A stretch of DNA of 64,000 nt from Anoplopoma fimbria (GCF_027596085.1 NC_072458.1:20341851-20405850), one strand, 5' to 3'. Shown: positions 1-13,333, counted from the first letter of the stretch. The notes: generated by a model from the letters alone, not told the origin. Numbers and translations are program-made.

Positions 1-109
1 AGAGTAAATCAGACAGGAGTAGATTCCAGTAAAGAAGACCTGCTGTGCATCAGATCACTGTGTAGATGTGCTGCTGTACAAACTGTCACTTGTACAGGAT
101 GTTCAGCTC

Positions 110-142
110 ATGTGTGTTTGTGTTTGTGTGTGTATGTGTGAC
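110..142. repeat. Imperfect TG microsatellite
   Basis: Short interrupted run of TG with TTTG interruptions. It creates a short open frame that I do not regard as a gene. Confidence 0.75.
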
Positions 143-271
143 GGCAGGGTGGAGTGAGGTCTGGCTTCTGCTGACTGTCAGCATGCCACCGGCACACTGG
201 GAACCGTCCTCCACGCCAAAACCACCAAATCTGAGCGCTCCTAGTTAGTCTAATCAAATTGATCACTGAGT

Positions 272-324
272 GACACACACACACACACACGCACACGCAC
301 ATGCACATGCACACGCACACACAA
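272..324. repeat. Interrupted CA microsatellite
   Basis: CA dinucleotides with regular GCAC and ATGC interruptions, so it alternates purine and pyrimidine almost throughout. The interruptions suggest an old, stabilised array. Confidence 0.85.
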
Positions 325-2056
<1,732 letters not shown>

Positions 2057-2497
2057 AAACACCAAAACTCAGACACAGTCCACTGCCGGCGAATAGACTA
2101 TCAGTGTGGTTTTTACTGGCGTGTCTGAGGCGCTGACACCTCTGCGCTAGGTCTATTGATTTTGTTGTCTTATCCTAATGAGCCTTGCGTCATCCATCAC
2201 CGCTCTGCTGGTAGCACTCAGGCAGCATGGACGGCCGGGAGGACTGAATTAAGGAGGGACAGGGACTATCACCTTGCCACCGGGTATATATCAATGAGAG
2301 TTTCCTGAATACCATCAAGAGTAATAAAAAACGGGGCTGCACATCTGTGTGAGATATGTGATGTTAGGGCTTTGGAATAGGATAAGTGCAGTGTGACATG
2401 ATTTCAGGCCCCTTAGCTGATGACTTCTGACCCCTGCAGGCTCTTGCCTTTAACACTTGCTTTTCTTGTGTCATGAAAGTGCTTTCAGGTTGGTGTT

Positions 2498-2500
<3 letters not shown>

Positions 2501-2537
<37 letters not shown>
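2501..2537. repeat. TG microsatellite
   Basis: About 18 uninterrupted GT units. The flanks look unique. Confidence 0.95.
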
Positions 2538-2540
<3 letters not shown>

Positions 2541-3185
2541 GTGGGAGTGTGTATGTTGTGCCATCTCAAATGCAGGTGTTGACTAAAGTGATGATGGGGA
2601 TGTTAGAAGGCAGCTAGCACCCATTACTTACTTACACCTTTTTGGAGTACCAGACTGGAGATGAAACACTTGCACACCCCAAAGCTCCTCTACTCCGTCC
2701 GTCCGTCCGTTTCATCCACTGAGCCGTTATGGAGGTTGCCCACCCCTGCGTTAAGTCATCTCTGCGACTCCAAATGGTGTTTTGATGTTGCCTTCTCCAC
2801 CCTGTATCGTATGCATTAAAAACTAGTCAGCCTCTATTATCACGACTGTTGGTGAAGGAGACGTCCTCTCAGCTGTCAGTTTTCATCTTAGTGTTCCAGA
2901 AGAATCAAGATATCCGCACCGTCCCCAATTCGTATCATCTTTTGGATAAGGTAGTAGTATTTCATGATTGAGATCCCTGTTCAAATATTGACATCATATA
3001 TATACAGAAACAGTCAAATCTATTGCAGCTATTGACTGTCTAACATATCTACTACATTTAACATCCTGTCCTGCATTCTGTATCCTAAACATTTGCATAG
3101 GCCATCCTATGCAAATTACAAAATTCAAAACTCTCTGTCTTATGTCCTTTGTTCCTATAAGATTCTTCCTCTAATGGACATCCAA
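2538..3185. other. Non-coding stretch, no gene seen
   Basis: Unique-looking sequence with a short (CCGT)n tract at 2694-2711 and a T/C/A-rich part from about 3030 that resembles the G-poor stretch near 4.2-4.6 kb. Confidence 0.5.
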
Positions 3186-3270
3186 CACATTCTCATTCAA
3201 ACTTGCCACATACTGACGTCAGACCCCTTGGCGTCACTAAACCACTGGGTAACTGCACTTTGACCCAGCG
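3186..3270 (+). repeat. Dispersed teleost-type repeat, fragment 1
   Basis: The segment with CACATTCTCATTC followed by TCAGACCCCTTGG closely resembles 46145-46215 (CTCATTCC, CACATA, GTCAGACCCCTT in the same order). I recognise this style as a dispersed fish repeat but cannot assign its class. No terminal repeats are seen. Confidence 0.5.
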
Positions 3271-3539
3271 AAATGTGACCGGATGCAGAAGAACATCCCA
3301 GTATTTGTAGCATACTGCATTTGACATATACTATGTATTGGGACATACTAAATCTTTTCTCTGGCATACTAACTCTGCTCCCAGCAGACCACATGACCAC
3401 ATGACAATAATAACATGACAATAAAAACCTGTGCAATACATTACACATTACACTGTGCAATAATAGTTAAAAAAGTTAAAATAGTTTTTTTTCTGTCTGT
3501 AAATATAATATTTCAGTTATTGTTGTTTTTTCTACTGTT

Positions 3540-3770
3540 TTTTTTTTTTATTGCTTATTTATAATACTTGTTTTATTTTATTTTTTATTTTTCATTTTTC
3601 TATTTTTATCTTGTCTTTCTTTACTATGTCTCTTGTGTGCACTTTACTCTACGCTGTTGTAAGCCTGCAAATTTCCCCGCTGCGGGACTAATAAAGGATT
3701 ATCTTATCTTATCTTATCTTATCTTATCTTATCTTATCTTATCTTATCTTATCTTATCTTATCTTATCTT
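3540..3770 (+). mobile_element. 3' end of a non-LTR retrotransposon with (ATCTT)14 tail
   Basis: The stretch AATTTCCCCGCTGCGGGACT, then AATAAAGG, then 14 perfect ATCTT units at 3701-3770, is a layout I know as the 3' terminus of a fish non-LTR element that ends in a short tandem repeat rather than poly(A). The T/A-rich sequence before it from about 3440 may belong to the same 3' UTR. There is no reverse-transcriptase coding sequence, so it is a 5'-truncated copy. Family (L2-like or Rex-like) is not resolved. Confidence 0.75.
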
Positions 3771-3779
3771 AAATTGTAT

Positions 3780-4175
3780 GGTAATATGGGTATTGCAATG
3801 CAAAGGCAGTTAACGTTGTGATTTCCAACAAAAACACTTAGTTAGGGTTATGAAAAACATCATAGTTGGGCTTTAAATTAGAACTTAAGTTATGTAAAAC
3901 ATGAACAACATAACATAAGAACGGAAAACACTAATTAATCTTTAAACTTTGAGACATGAACAATTGTATCCTGGTTTAAAGTCCTGTGTTTGTTTGATCC
4001 AAACCGCCCTTCCTCCCACCGTGTGTGGATTGTTATACTCTTTATTTCGCCATAACTCTCCTGGAGTACTTTATCTGAGCGTCTAATAATAACGCAGATG
4101 GCTTTACACTTTAGTTACTTGAAAACCTGATGCATCTCATACAGACAATTAATGGCGCCCAAGTGGTGTTACAAA
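3780..4175 (+). repeat. Dispersed teleost-type repeat, fragment 2
   Basis: The segment around 3970-4000, with CCTGGTTTAAAGTCCTGTGT and then TTGTTT, has a diverged match near 11570-11605 (CCTGGACTAAAG, CTGTGTTTGTTT). It could be the right part of the repeat whose left part is at 3186-3270, split by the LINE tail. Class unknown. Confidence 0.45.
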
Positions 4176-4229
4176 GTGTTGGTATTTGACACCCTGGAAA
4201 GCCCCGTTTTCTATGCTGCTCATATGCTA

Positions 4230-4640
4230 ATTCACGTTCTTCATCCTCCCCTACATCTTAAATCAATGGACTACTATTGTATCCAATACGACATGCATTC
4301 TACATCCTGCCTCCTACATCTCATGTTCCAACTTAATGTACATCCTATTTTCTGCTTCACTAGTCGTATGCTTAATAAATCCCTCATCACATGTCTTTTC
4401 ACATACATTTTACATCATATATCCTTCCATTTCCTGGCATCTTACAATACCACCCATGTCATACATCTTATCATATTTAATGCCCTGTGTCCTACACAGA
4501 TCTACTCCTTTTCCTCCACTCTTAGTTCTATGTCCATATTATTCATTTTGCACTCTATATCTCAAGGTCTTTGGGCCTACATCTATGGTTTCATATCCTT
4601 CATTTTACAGTCTCCTTTTACATCCTGTTCTTTACATTAC
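4230..4640. repeat. G-poor low-complexity stretch with decayed TACATCCT motif
   Basis: The plus strand is strikingly poor in G, and variants of TACATCCT, TACATCTT and CTCATG recur. This keeps a plus-strand frame open for 190 codons (4152-4724), but the predicted peptide is a random-looking mix of Ser, Phe, Leu, His and Ile with no domain, so I call it low-complexity DNA, probably a decayed tandem repeat. Confidence 0.55.
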
Positions 4641-4724
4641 ATGCTGAAAGATGCATCCAACTGTACATCTTTTGCCCTTTCTCCTCTATCTGCTGATAGA
4701 CAGTATACAGTGGGTGGGATTTAG

Positions 4725-5404
<680 letters not shown>

Positions 5405-5570
5405 CAAAGAACCCAGCAGGCTTTGGGAGCCATGCCCTGACCTCTGGTTCCCAGTCAAAGGGGTGCTGTTCACCAGTATACAACAGCACCACTGATCCCC
5501 TGTGTTCCTCTTGTAAATTTTGCTCTTTCTCCTCGGGGCTCAGAAGAGTCCTGTGTTGTTTTGTGAAAAG

Positions 5571-5594
5571 GAGGAGGAGGAGGAGGAGGAGGAG
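5571..5594. repeat. (GGA)8 trinucleotide repeat
   Basis: Eight GGA units within a wider purine-rich patch to about 5620. Confidence 0.9.
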
Positions 5595-5701
5595 AAAGGA
5601 GGAGTGGAAGAGCGAGAGAACAGAGATATGAAGCCACTGTCTGTGTGTGACTGCTAAATCACTGTGTCTGCATGAAGGCTGGGATTGTGCATGTGCATCT
5701 T

Positions 5702-5731
5702 TGTGTGTGTGTGCATGCGTGTGTGTGTGTG
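5702..5731. repeat. Short TG microsatellite with GCATGC interruption
   Basis: Two short GT runs separated by GCATGC. Confidence 0.85.
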
Positions 5732-5989
5732 ACCCTCTACAGTACATGTGCGTATAAAAAGAGCAGAGAACAAGGGGCCTTTAGTCTGGGATGAAAACAT
5801 AGACCAATGTTACAGGCCAAATAAGATTAACTGGTCTAATGGACACACTTATTTTCATTATTCTGCATCGTTGCTACGGCCCGGAGAGAACAGGCTCGCT
5901 ACTACAAGCAGCCCCCGCGGCAACCGTGTCCTCATAAAGGAGTCTCCACTCCATCCACTCCTAATTTTCCAAGAATTCATTCATCCTCC

Positions 5990-6480
5990 CATTTCGCCAT
6001 ATTAAAATTGTTACCTCGGCCAGATTTTTACGTCTGTCTTGGTAATTTATTAATTTAGACTACGCACAAAAGCTACTTATATCATTCAGGACAGTGCGTT
6101 TCACTGTGGTGTGTCCATGAAATTTAATACAATCCCTTTTCCCCTTATTACAGATCGGAATGCAGATCTGTGCAATTCCGCTTAATGAGTATAAATAAAT
6201 CAGTGATGTTGAGGGAGGAGCCACTCATGTCCCCCTCCTCCCCCTCTTTAATCTAGCCCTCCTCATTAACACAGGCGTAAATATGTAAATGAGATGAGAC
6301 AGCATGGAAATATACAAGCCTATTACACAATTAACATGACTGCTTGATTAAGTAATATAGAGACTTTATAATATCGCCACACGGTGTATATATGCACATT
6401 AAAAATTATTTATTGTGGGAGTAATTATCTTCACTGCATCCGCATCCACTTCTACTCAGTTTCTTTTCATTATAGATTTC
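5990..6480. promoter_or_regulatory. Candidate conserved noncoding element cluster A
   Basis: About 490 bp free of simple repeats and of recognisable transposons. It is AT-rich and dense in homeodomain-type cores (TAATTTATTAATTTAG, CATTAAC, GATTAAG, TAATTATC) with evenly mixed composition between them. This texture is typical of enhancers around vertebrate developmental genes. No frame is open. Conservation itself cannot be seen from one sequence, so this is inference; the target gene is unknown. Confidence 0.4.
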
Positions 6481-6539
6481 TTTGGGGGGCTTAAATAATC
6501 AATGATCTACAGTTTTAACCTTGAACCAAACGAAAAGCC

Positions 6540-6880
6540 ACAAATCCAGATGTTATATATCTCACAGCCAGATGAGCTGCGTGATGCAAGCTCGTTGAGA
6601 TTAACGACGTCACTATAACGTTACATCTAATCCCATTCTCCTCCTGATTACCTAAGAGCCCGATACCATCTAAATCTGCTCAATAATTGCAATGCAGATG
6701 ATGATCAAGCGAGATGGAGAGAGTGTGACGGTGAGCGGTATCGCCAGTTTGACATGATTACAGCACCGGCCTCGAGGGACCCGTATCTTGATTTAGATTA
6801 AACCACGCTCGTCAAACGGAAAGCACCCATCTTTAATACGGCCATATATCAGCCGTCGTATAAAAATCTGAGGTTCCATC
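6540..6880. promoter_or_regulatory. Candidate conserved noncoding element cluster B
   Basis: Continues the texture of the preceding block, with a TGATTACCTAA-type core, a stretch around 6670-6700 holding CAATAATTGCAATGCAGATG, and a TTGATTTAGATTAAACC motif near 6790. There are no repeats or open frames. An unusual evenness of composition and many intact CpGs set it apart from the repeat-rich flanks. Confidence 0.4.
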
Positions 6881-7301
6881 AAGTCCATGAACAGTCCATG
6901 AGGGGGAGAGGGGGGGTTGATTAAATGAAGAAAGATGGAACGAGAGGGGGAAAAATGGATATACAGTGTTGATCAGAGAGAGAACGTGAAATGAAGCAAA
7001 TTAATTGACACTGAAAATAAGTTGATGCTACAGCATGCAACAAAAATAATGCACCTGAAAAATGGTAAATGTGGCACCTAAATGGATGTAATCAGCAGTC
7101 ATCCATAGCATCATTTCATAACATCTAAATGTGAATTATCATTTCATAAGCACAAACGAAGACTTCTTCGTTGGTTAGTCAGCCAAGATTACAAGAAAAA
7201 AAACATTCTCACTTGCTGTATTCAGCGATGCAGATCTGATAGTTTTCAAGCCAGTTGGGCTACTTCTTATTTAATTGGGCGGGTAAAATGTGTTTTAAAG
7301 T
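6881..7301. other. AT-rich spacer, no gene seen
   Basis: A G/A-rich patch at about 6900-6960, then AT-rich sequence. It ends at the inverted-repeat transposon and I see no feature in it. Confidence 0.5.
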
Positions 7302-7794
7302 GGCCCTATTATGCTTTTTCACTTTTTCCCTCTTCTTTAGTGAGTTATATATATTTTTGTACATGTAAAAGGTCCGTAGAGTGTAAAATCTGAAGTCCAC
7401 CTTAAAAGCAGTGACCCTCCCCATCAGAAGCTCCTGAGCTCCTGAAACGGCTCCATTGAATTCTCTCCTTCACTTCTGTAACTTTATGAGGTCACAATGT
7501 TACGGAAGTGACGTAAAACTCCTTCCGGCTGGTTGGGCCCTCAGAGTTTTTTGAAATGTGAAACGTTGACCAATCACAGCAGAGCGGGCTAGCTGACCAA
7601 TCAGAGCAGACTTTGCTTTCTGGAGGGAGGAGCAAGCGCTACAACGGAGCGTTTCAGAGAGAGGGTGAGAAGAGGTGCTGCAGGACAGCCAGGATGAGAA
7701 AAACAAGGAGGATTATGAGCATTAATGCATGTAAACATGTTGTAACTGTAACTTGAGATAAAAATAAGCACCCAGAAAATAGCATAATAGGGCC
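7302..7794 (-). mobile_element. Non-autonomous inverted-repeat DNA transposon, copy 1
   Basis: 493 bp bounded by GGCCCTATTATGCT at the left and its inverse AGCATAATAGGGCC at the right. A second copy lies in opposite orientation at 18377-18888, alike along its whole length. Flanks TTTAAAGT and ATTTAAGT could be an eroded 8 bp target duplication, which would fit hAT; TTAA at both sides could instead suggest piggyBac. No transposase is encoded. The minus strand carries a 74-codon frame shared with copy 2, probably passive. Inside are two inverted CCAAT boxes (GACCAATCA) and a CRE-like GTGACGTAA. Confidence 0.8.
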
Positions 7795-8767
7795 TATTTA
7801 AGTGGCTTTTCATAATTTGTGCCATCTTTCAGGCCAATGAAAACAATCGTAGACAGAGTCTATCGTGAATGGGCCCCTGTCTACTACAGTTTTTGAGTAT
7901 CTGACCCTTTAATATAGATTTCTACAGTGCCAACTGGAAATTCTGCAGTTCTCTGAAAGTTGAACTTGCATGTTAAAAAAGCCCACACTAGGAGGCTCCT
8001 ACACATCTATCAAACGCCGCGATTTGACTTGAAGTGAGACTGACGAGGAAACACAGAAGGAGACAGAAAAACGCCACAGAAGGCACGTTTCTTTTCCCGC
8101 CTCGAGGGAGGCCTGCGCGGCAGATGACTTCATAAAAAAAGAAAGAAAGAAAGAGATGGATGGTGATCACATGAAAATGTTCTTTCGCATGCAACACATT
8201 AGCAGCGTGTCCACAGAGAAGCAAACTGGGGCCTGCATGAGAAATTCTTGCCATCGGTAAACAATGCCGAGTACTGTGTGCGTAAAGAGCACGCCACTGT
8301 TTACAACAGAGGAAACTATGTGGGACATACAGTATGTATTCAATGTTAACCGGCCTGAAGATTGCAATCAGCCTGGGACAGAGTTAAGGCAGGAGTACCA
8401 GTAACATGTACTGGTGGCATTAGACCACCTACACCACCCAGACAACAGCAGTGCTGCAGCAGTATTAAGAGACAGAGAGATGCTTTTCCACCTCTCCTTC
8501 AACATCTATCTTTCTCTGTATCTTGCACTCTGTTGCTCTCTCAAGGAAAAAAAAAAAATCTGTCAGGCAATCAATATAGTGATGAGGGCTGTTGTTTTGA
8601 GGCCTGATATACTACAAGCACACCAACACAAGAGTAATGACTACCATCCACGGGCACTGTAACAGTCATGAATTATACTTTATTGGCTGCACTTCGTCAG
8701 ATATATGACTCTCCTGCCTCCTCATATGTATTCTGCAGCTGACAAGATTTGATACAAGCACCGGGCG
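7795..8767. other. Non-coding stretch, no gene seen
   Basis: Contains a small (GAAA)n patch near 8138-8156 and an A9 run near 8548. No repeat family or coding frame is recognised. Confidence 0.5.
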
Positions 8768-8838
8768 CACATGCATACACACAAAAACACACATATAAAC
8801 ACACACATACACACACAAACACACATATACACACACAG
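8768..8838. repeat. Imperfect CA microsatellite
   Basis: CA-rich tract with frequent TATA and AAAC interruptions, an old decayed array. Confidence 0.85.
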
Positions 8839-8995
8839 GTAAAACACACCGGTTGCAGAACATTGTGTAAACTCCTCAACCATGACCCGAGGCACTACGC
8901 CAGCTCAGGGAAAAAAAAACCCACAGATGAAAGCTTTAGAAATAACTGAACAAGACATTTTCAAATCAATACTTGTGTCTATTTCTTTTTTTTTT

Positions 8996-9125
8996 GCTCC
9001 CCCATCTTGAATAGTGCTTGATGACCCACGCTATTAGAGCAGACTGTGAGGCAAGCCGGCGACGCACTCAATACGCTGAGCGGCATGAACAATGCTGGGG
9101 CTGATTGTTGGAGCCTGTATGCTGG
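8996..9125. promoter_or_regulatory. Candidate conserved noncoding element C
   Basis: Compact repeat-free block with balanced composition. AACAATG and an inverted ATTGTTG lie within about 20 bp near 9088-9110, an arrangement suited to paired SOX-type HMG binding. Regulatory role is inferred. Confidence 0.3.
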
Positions 9126-9402
9126 AGGGGGGGAGTTAATAAAGGGGATCGTTCTGTGTTGTATTTTTTTTCATTACTCATTTATGTTCAGCTAGGTGGA
9201 GGTCAGACGTAGTGTCCCTGAAGCCGTACAGTAGGGTGTATGTTTCCAGATAGATGAAAACTCAGTGGCCTTGACCAGAGAACAGTGTGAATACACACTC
9301 TCTGCTTCACTGACTAAATCAATCTTTAATACGATATGCAGCATGGCTTGTAAGAGATGCTAAGAAATACAGAACCCGCAGAGCATGTGGCACATGTGTA
9401 CA

Positions 9403-9421
9403 GCCTGTGTGTGTGTGTGTG
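9403..9421. repeat. Short TG tract
   Basis: About nine TG units ending in GCGCG. Confidence 0.8.
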
Positions 9422-9689
9422 CGCGAGCCCACATACATGGAAGTGTGCCCGTATTCATTACAAATTAATAACACAATACACCACATAAATGTTAAAGCAT
9501 GCTGTTTTATAGCTAGGTTCAAAAGGTTGAAACGGACCCACATCTCTCCACATGCCAGAGAAAGTTACAGTTACAGCAGCCAGGTCAGCAGCAGCAGCAA
9601 TAAAATAAAATAAAAAACGTCCACACATTGTGATGCACTCATGCATGAACAAACACCTGGCTGCAGAGGACTGTGGATACTTTACTGGG

Positions 9690-10060
9690 CTCCCGGCTCG
9701 GGCCACAAGAGCTCCGCGATCACACCGAACACCTCAGCTCCACACATCCTGAATATCCAGAACGCTCATTCATTTTGCCCCGCTTGGCTGAGAGAGTTGG
9801 CTAACGACATGACAGAAGAGCTCCATGCAAATAGCCAACATCTGTCACAGCGCTAGCTCCACTCCATATATTTATTTGCTGATCCTACTTAATATTTCTG
9901 CATATTACCGGCTGTTTGTCGGAGGCGGACAGTGATGCATGTTCCTGCATGACGCCGTACAAAAGAAAAGCAATCTCCTGCAACCCCTTCAGATCTACTC
10001 CTGCTGCTTCTTCTAAATGCATATTTTGTGCTGGCTTTGCAGCCCGCTGAAGGTCAGAGG
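9690..10060. promoter_or_regulatory. Candidate conserved noncoding element cluster D
   Basis: About 370 bp without repeats. It holds a perfect POU octamer ATGCAAAT at 9825-9832, a TTAATATTTCTGCATATTA stretch near 9889-9907, and GATGCATGTTCCTGCATGA near 9934. These are typical enhancer ingredients; no exon is visible. Confidence 0.38.
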
Positions 10061-10064
10061 GAAA

Positions 10065-10445
10065 GTAAGGCCCCCTTTATTGTGGAAATAGGAGAAATAC
10101 ATTTGGTGGAGCTAATGTGTGCTGCATTTATCACCGACACAATAAGCAAGGCTAGATAATACATCTCATGCTATGCGGCGGGAATGCATTACACGGAGGT
10201 GTTGTGATGGCTGAATCTGAGTGTTATCCGTGGGGGTTGTTTGGGTTTATCTCGTATCACGGTGACATTCAGATTGGGAATATCCAAGGTGCCCGCTGAC
10301 TTAGTTAAAACTCAATTCACCATGTAAATGAATACATGTATATATACCCACAGTAAAGCTTTAATAAGTCAGATGCCTCTCTCTTATCTTTTAAAATAGG
10401 AGTCAGATATCAAATCCACCTGAGACAACCTATTTGGCATTTAAC
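10065..10445. promoter_or_regulatory. Candidate conserved noncoding element cluster E
   Basis: Repeat-free stretch directly after the previous block, with CTTTATTGTGG, ACAATAAGC and AGATAAT-like cores. It ends before a T17 run at 10492-10508. Confidence is limited because conservation cannot be tested here. Confidence 0.3.
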
Positions 10446-10491
10446 TGTCAGAACCTCATCACCTTACTCCGCCGTCTTCCCCGATTAAGCT

Positions 10492-10508
10492 TTTTTTTTT
10501 TTTTTTTT
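10492..10508. repeat. Poly(T) run
   Basis: Seventeen consecutive T. No element with a matching poly(A) tail on the minus strand is evident. Confidence 0.85.
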
Positions 10509-10802
10509 AACCGCATGTGGGGGTGGGGTCAAACGTCGACATGGCTGTTTTTTTCCTGTCTCTGATCCAGTGTCAGCCTTCAGAAATGATCCCTCACCGA
10601 CACGCCGCTGTCTCAGGTGCCCCCAGCGCTGACTGGCAGGCCTTGGAAGTGGAGAACTGCTTTAGCCCGACGTTCAGTCAGCCTGCCTGCTCGCTGACAC
10701 ATTCAGACAGATACATCACTGAGGGCCAATGACAGCTCGTTATTGCTCGAGATGATAGAAGCTCACCATAGGGATTTGTATCAAAGCAGGAATGTTTGTG
10801 TG

Positions 10803-10804
<2 letters not shown>

Positions 10805-10894
<90 letters not shown>
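10805..10894. repeat. Long TG microsatellite
   Basis: About 45 uninterrupted TG units, preceded by TGCATG. Open frames through it are artefacts. Confidence 0.98.
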
Positions 10895-10895
<1 letters not shown>

Positions 10896-11289
10896 ATAGA
10901 AGCATTAGATGAGAGGGGAAGACACAGGGTATGAAGACTGCCAGCTGTTTTCTTTATCCTAAATATGAGGAAGAGGGTCGCTTACTTTGAGCTAGACAGA
11001 ATAGAGAAAGCTCAAACATCCAATCAGCTTTTAAAGTCAAAGATACTATTCCTTTTTCTAGCAATTTGAGTTATCATCAATCCTTTGATATTTAGGGATT
11101 GGAATCAAGTTTCCAATGTTGCATTGAAGGCCACCTGAACCGAGGTTTAGGGCATGATCAGTGCGAGTCTCATGCTGATAAAATGTGGATCTTGCAAACC
11201 GGCACTCCTCAAATTGATCCGAAAGATCCATGTTCCCCATAAAAGACTCGCAGAAAAAACAAATGAATATTCCATTTCATTCTTTTTTT

Positions 11290-11620
11290 TTAGCAACATA
11301 TTCTCATACCCAAATTATCAAATACCGACGCCCTAAGCTTGAAAAATGACGACCTTTGTAACCCTCTAGCGTCGGTTTGGGACGTGGAAGGGACGCGTGT
11401 CAGTTTCCTCTTATTACATGAAAATTGTCTTTTCAAAATAAACTTTTGTCCTCAAAGGAAGTTTAGCCTTAGCCAACAAAACTGGAATATACTGTGGTTG
11501 ATGTTATCTCTACTGAGTAACGACTAGTATGACTTTATGATTTTACTTTTAGTTTTGCACAAACAGCAGTCTCCTGGACTAAAGTTCTGTGTTTGTTTAT
11601 GTTTGGGATTTTTCCTTTTG
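11290..11620 (+). repeat. Dispersed teleost-type repeat, second copy
   Basis: Starts with ACATATTCTCATACCC and ends around CTGTGTTTGTTTATG, matching the order of the two fragments at 3186-3270 and 3780-4175. The middle with GACGACC, CTAGCGTCGG and GGGACGCG is CpG-rich compared with its surroundings. Class unassigned. Confidence 0.45.
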
Positions 11621-12211
11621 CTTTCTATTCCTAATCCTTGTTATGCTGCTAACAAATATTCAGACAAAGCAAAGGCAATGTGCTGATATCTCCGCAGTTG
11701 TGGTCTTGAAATAAAATCGAGAGTCCTCTTTGTCGGAGAGCGAGGCAAGACAGAATAGAAATGCAGTCGTTTCTGAGACGTGACCTTCAAAAAATCTACA
11801 CAAAAACACTGCAAGTTTCTGCCTCGGTTTGTTTGATGGTCATGGTTTCAAAAATCATATTTGTCCAATGCTGGAAACTATGAAAATCGAATCACTTGTT
11901 CCTTGGCACAAGTCCTATAACTGTCCAATCCCTTCTGTGGAGAAGGATTCTTATCTAATAAAGGACAATGAAATGAACGGACAGGGTCGGAAACAAAGCT
12001 GGTACAAAGTTTTTTAAGCTTGTTTGAAATGGGGAAACTACTATATTACATCAAATAAATATTCTATGATATTACTCCACTTTTATGTGCAGACATAAAT
12101 CTACTACATGTGAATAAGTGAAGCAAATTTACTGATAATTAGATTTGATGAACGCTTAAAGGGACTATAATTGATATTTTTTATATTGGCAATGGGAAAA
12201 AATTGCTTATA

Positions 12212-12300
12212 GTGATGAACCCATGGACAATTATTACCAACTCTGCACTTCCCCTCAGATCTACAGAGATTTTCAGTGTTTTCAACTCATCGTCTTGGTT
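12212..12300 (+). repeat. Dispersed repeat shared with 24.25 kb
   Basis: GAACCCA, then ACTCTGCA, TTCC and CTCAG, then TACAGAG and TTTCAG follow the same order and spacing as at 24250-24335, roughly two-thirds identical by eye. An old interspersed repeat of unknown class. The region to about 12450 may be part of it. Confidence 0.5.
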
Positions 12301-12998
12301 TTCTAGCTTTACGGTTTCGGTTGTTTTGGCAGATGAGCCTGTCACTGCGATTACTCTGAGCAGCAAGCGTGGGAAGGATTTACAACATAACCATGTTTTT
12401 ATTAAGGTTGTTTTTTTATTGGACTTGAAATCGTGACAATTTGCAAACCTTATGACTACTTCTTTCATGCAGAAGAATTTCCAAATCAACAGTATGTTGT
12501 GTCTGTGGCTGTGAAGTTGTCGCCTGTGCTGTTGTGTGCATGTCATGCTGTGGCGGCACACGTGTGTAAATGTGACCGGCAACATGAGACTGACCGCCCG
12601 GTCACCTGTGATGGGCAATAAGCTGGAAACTGTCTGGTTTCGATTGGCAGCCGGTTGATCTGTGCATCACTGTTCACGTCACAGCGTCATGTTTGAAAAA
12701 AAAAAATACACAGGACTTTTTGTCCAGGAGACCGCTGTTTGCGGTTTGTCCTGTACGAAACTAAAGTAAATGACAACATGTTGTCATCTCAGACGTTAGT
12801 CACAATAGTCACCAGTCACGTGACTCGTTTGGTCATTTGTAAGTCACGAGTCGTTTCAATCTGTAGTGACGTGATTCTGTCGCATTTGTTTGTTCACATC
12901 TTGAATTCCCCCTGTCAACATGTGATTACTCTCTCCCTACATGATATATGCTGTATATTTCAGTGTGTGTGTGGGGGGGGGATTTCTGGGTGTGGGAC
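12301..12998. other. Non-coding stretch, no gene seen
   Basis: Contains an A10 run near 12697 and several GTCACGTGAC-like and GTCACGAG words around 12800-12860. No open frame or repeat family is recognised. Confidence 0.45.
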
Positions 12999-13030
12999 GC
13001 ATCATCACCACCACCACCATCATCATCATC
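12999..13030. repeat. (CAT/CAC)n trinucleotide repeat
   Basis: Compound CAT and CAC units. A G10 run lies about 20 bp upstream at 12972-12981. Confidence 0.88.
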
Positions 13031-13202
13031 CTATAAAACAGTCAATCCCGGCAACAATTGGCCCTTTTCATGTGAAGGCCGGGGCAAAATGAAGCTTTCA
13101 TGCTCAGACAGTGAGGGCTATTGATCTCAGCTATGTAATCTGAAATGACTTGTGGCTTATTATTTCTCTTGTACTCTGTGACCCAGATAGCGCATGAAAT
13201 GA

Positions 13203-13230
13203 GTGTGTGTGTGTGTGTGTGTGTGTGTGT
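13203..13230. repeat. TG microsatellite
   Basis: Fourteen GT units. Confidence 0.93.
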
Positions 13231-13333
13231 CTTAGGGGATGATGTGCCTCTTTTTATATCTGACCTCAGTTATGCAACACAGGTTATTCAACACGGCAGG
13301 CCAATGGGGAGGGTGACACCCTGGAGTGTCTCT

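Noticed and set aside
272..324. Regular repeats checked as a CRISPR array
   Set aside because: No direct repeats with unique spacers are found anywhere. The tandem structures here are simple repeats or minisatellites in vertebrate-type DNA.
4152..4724. 190-codon plus-strand frame
   Set aside because: It lies in G-poor low-complexity DNA, with no domain, no signal of codon bias and no splice context.
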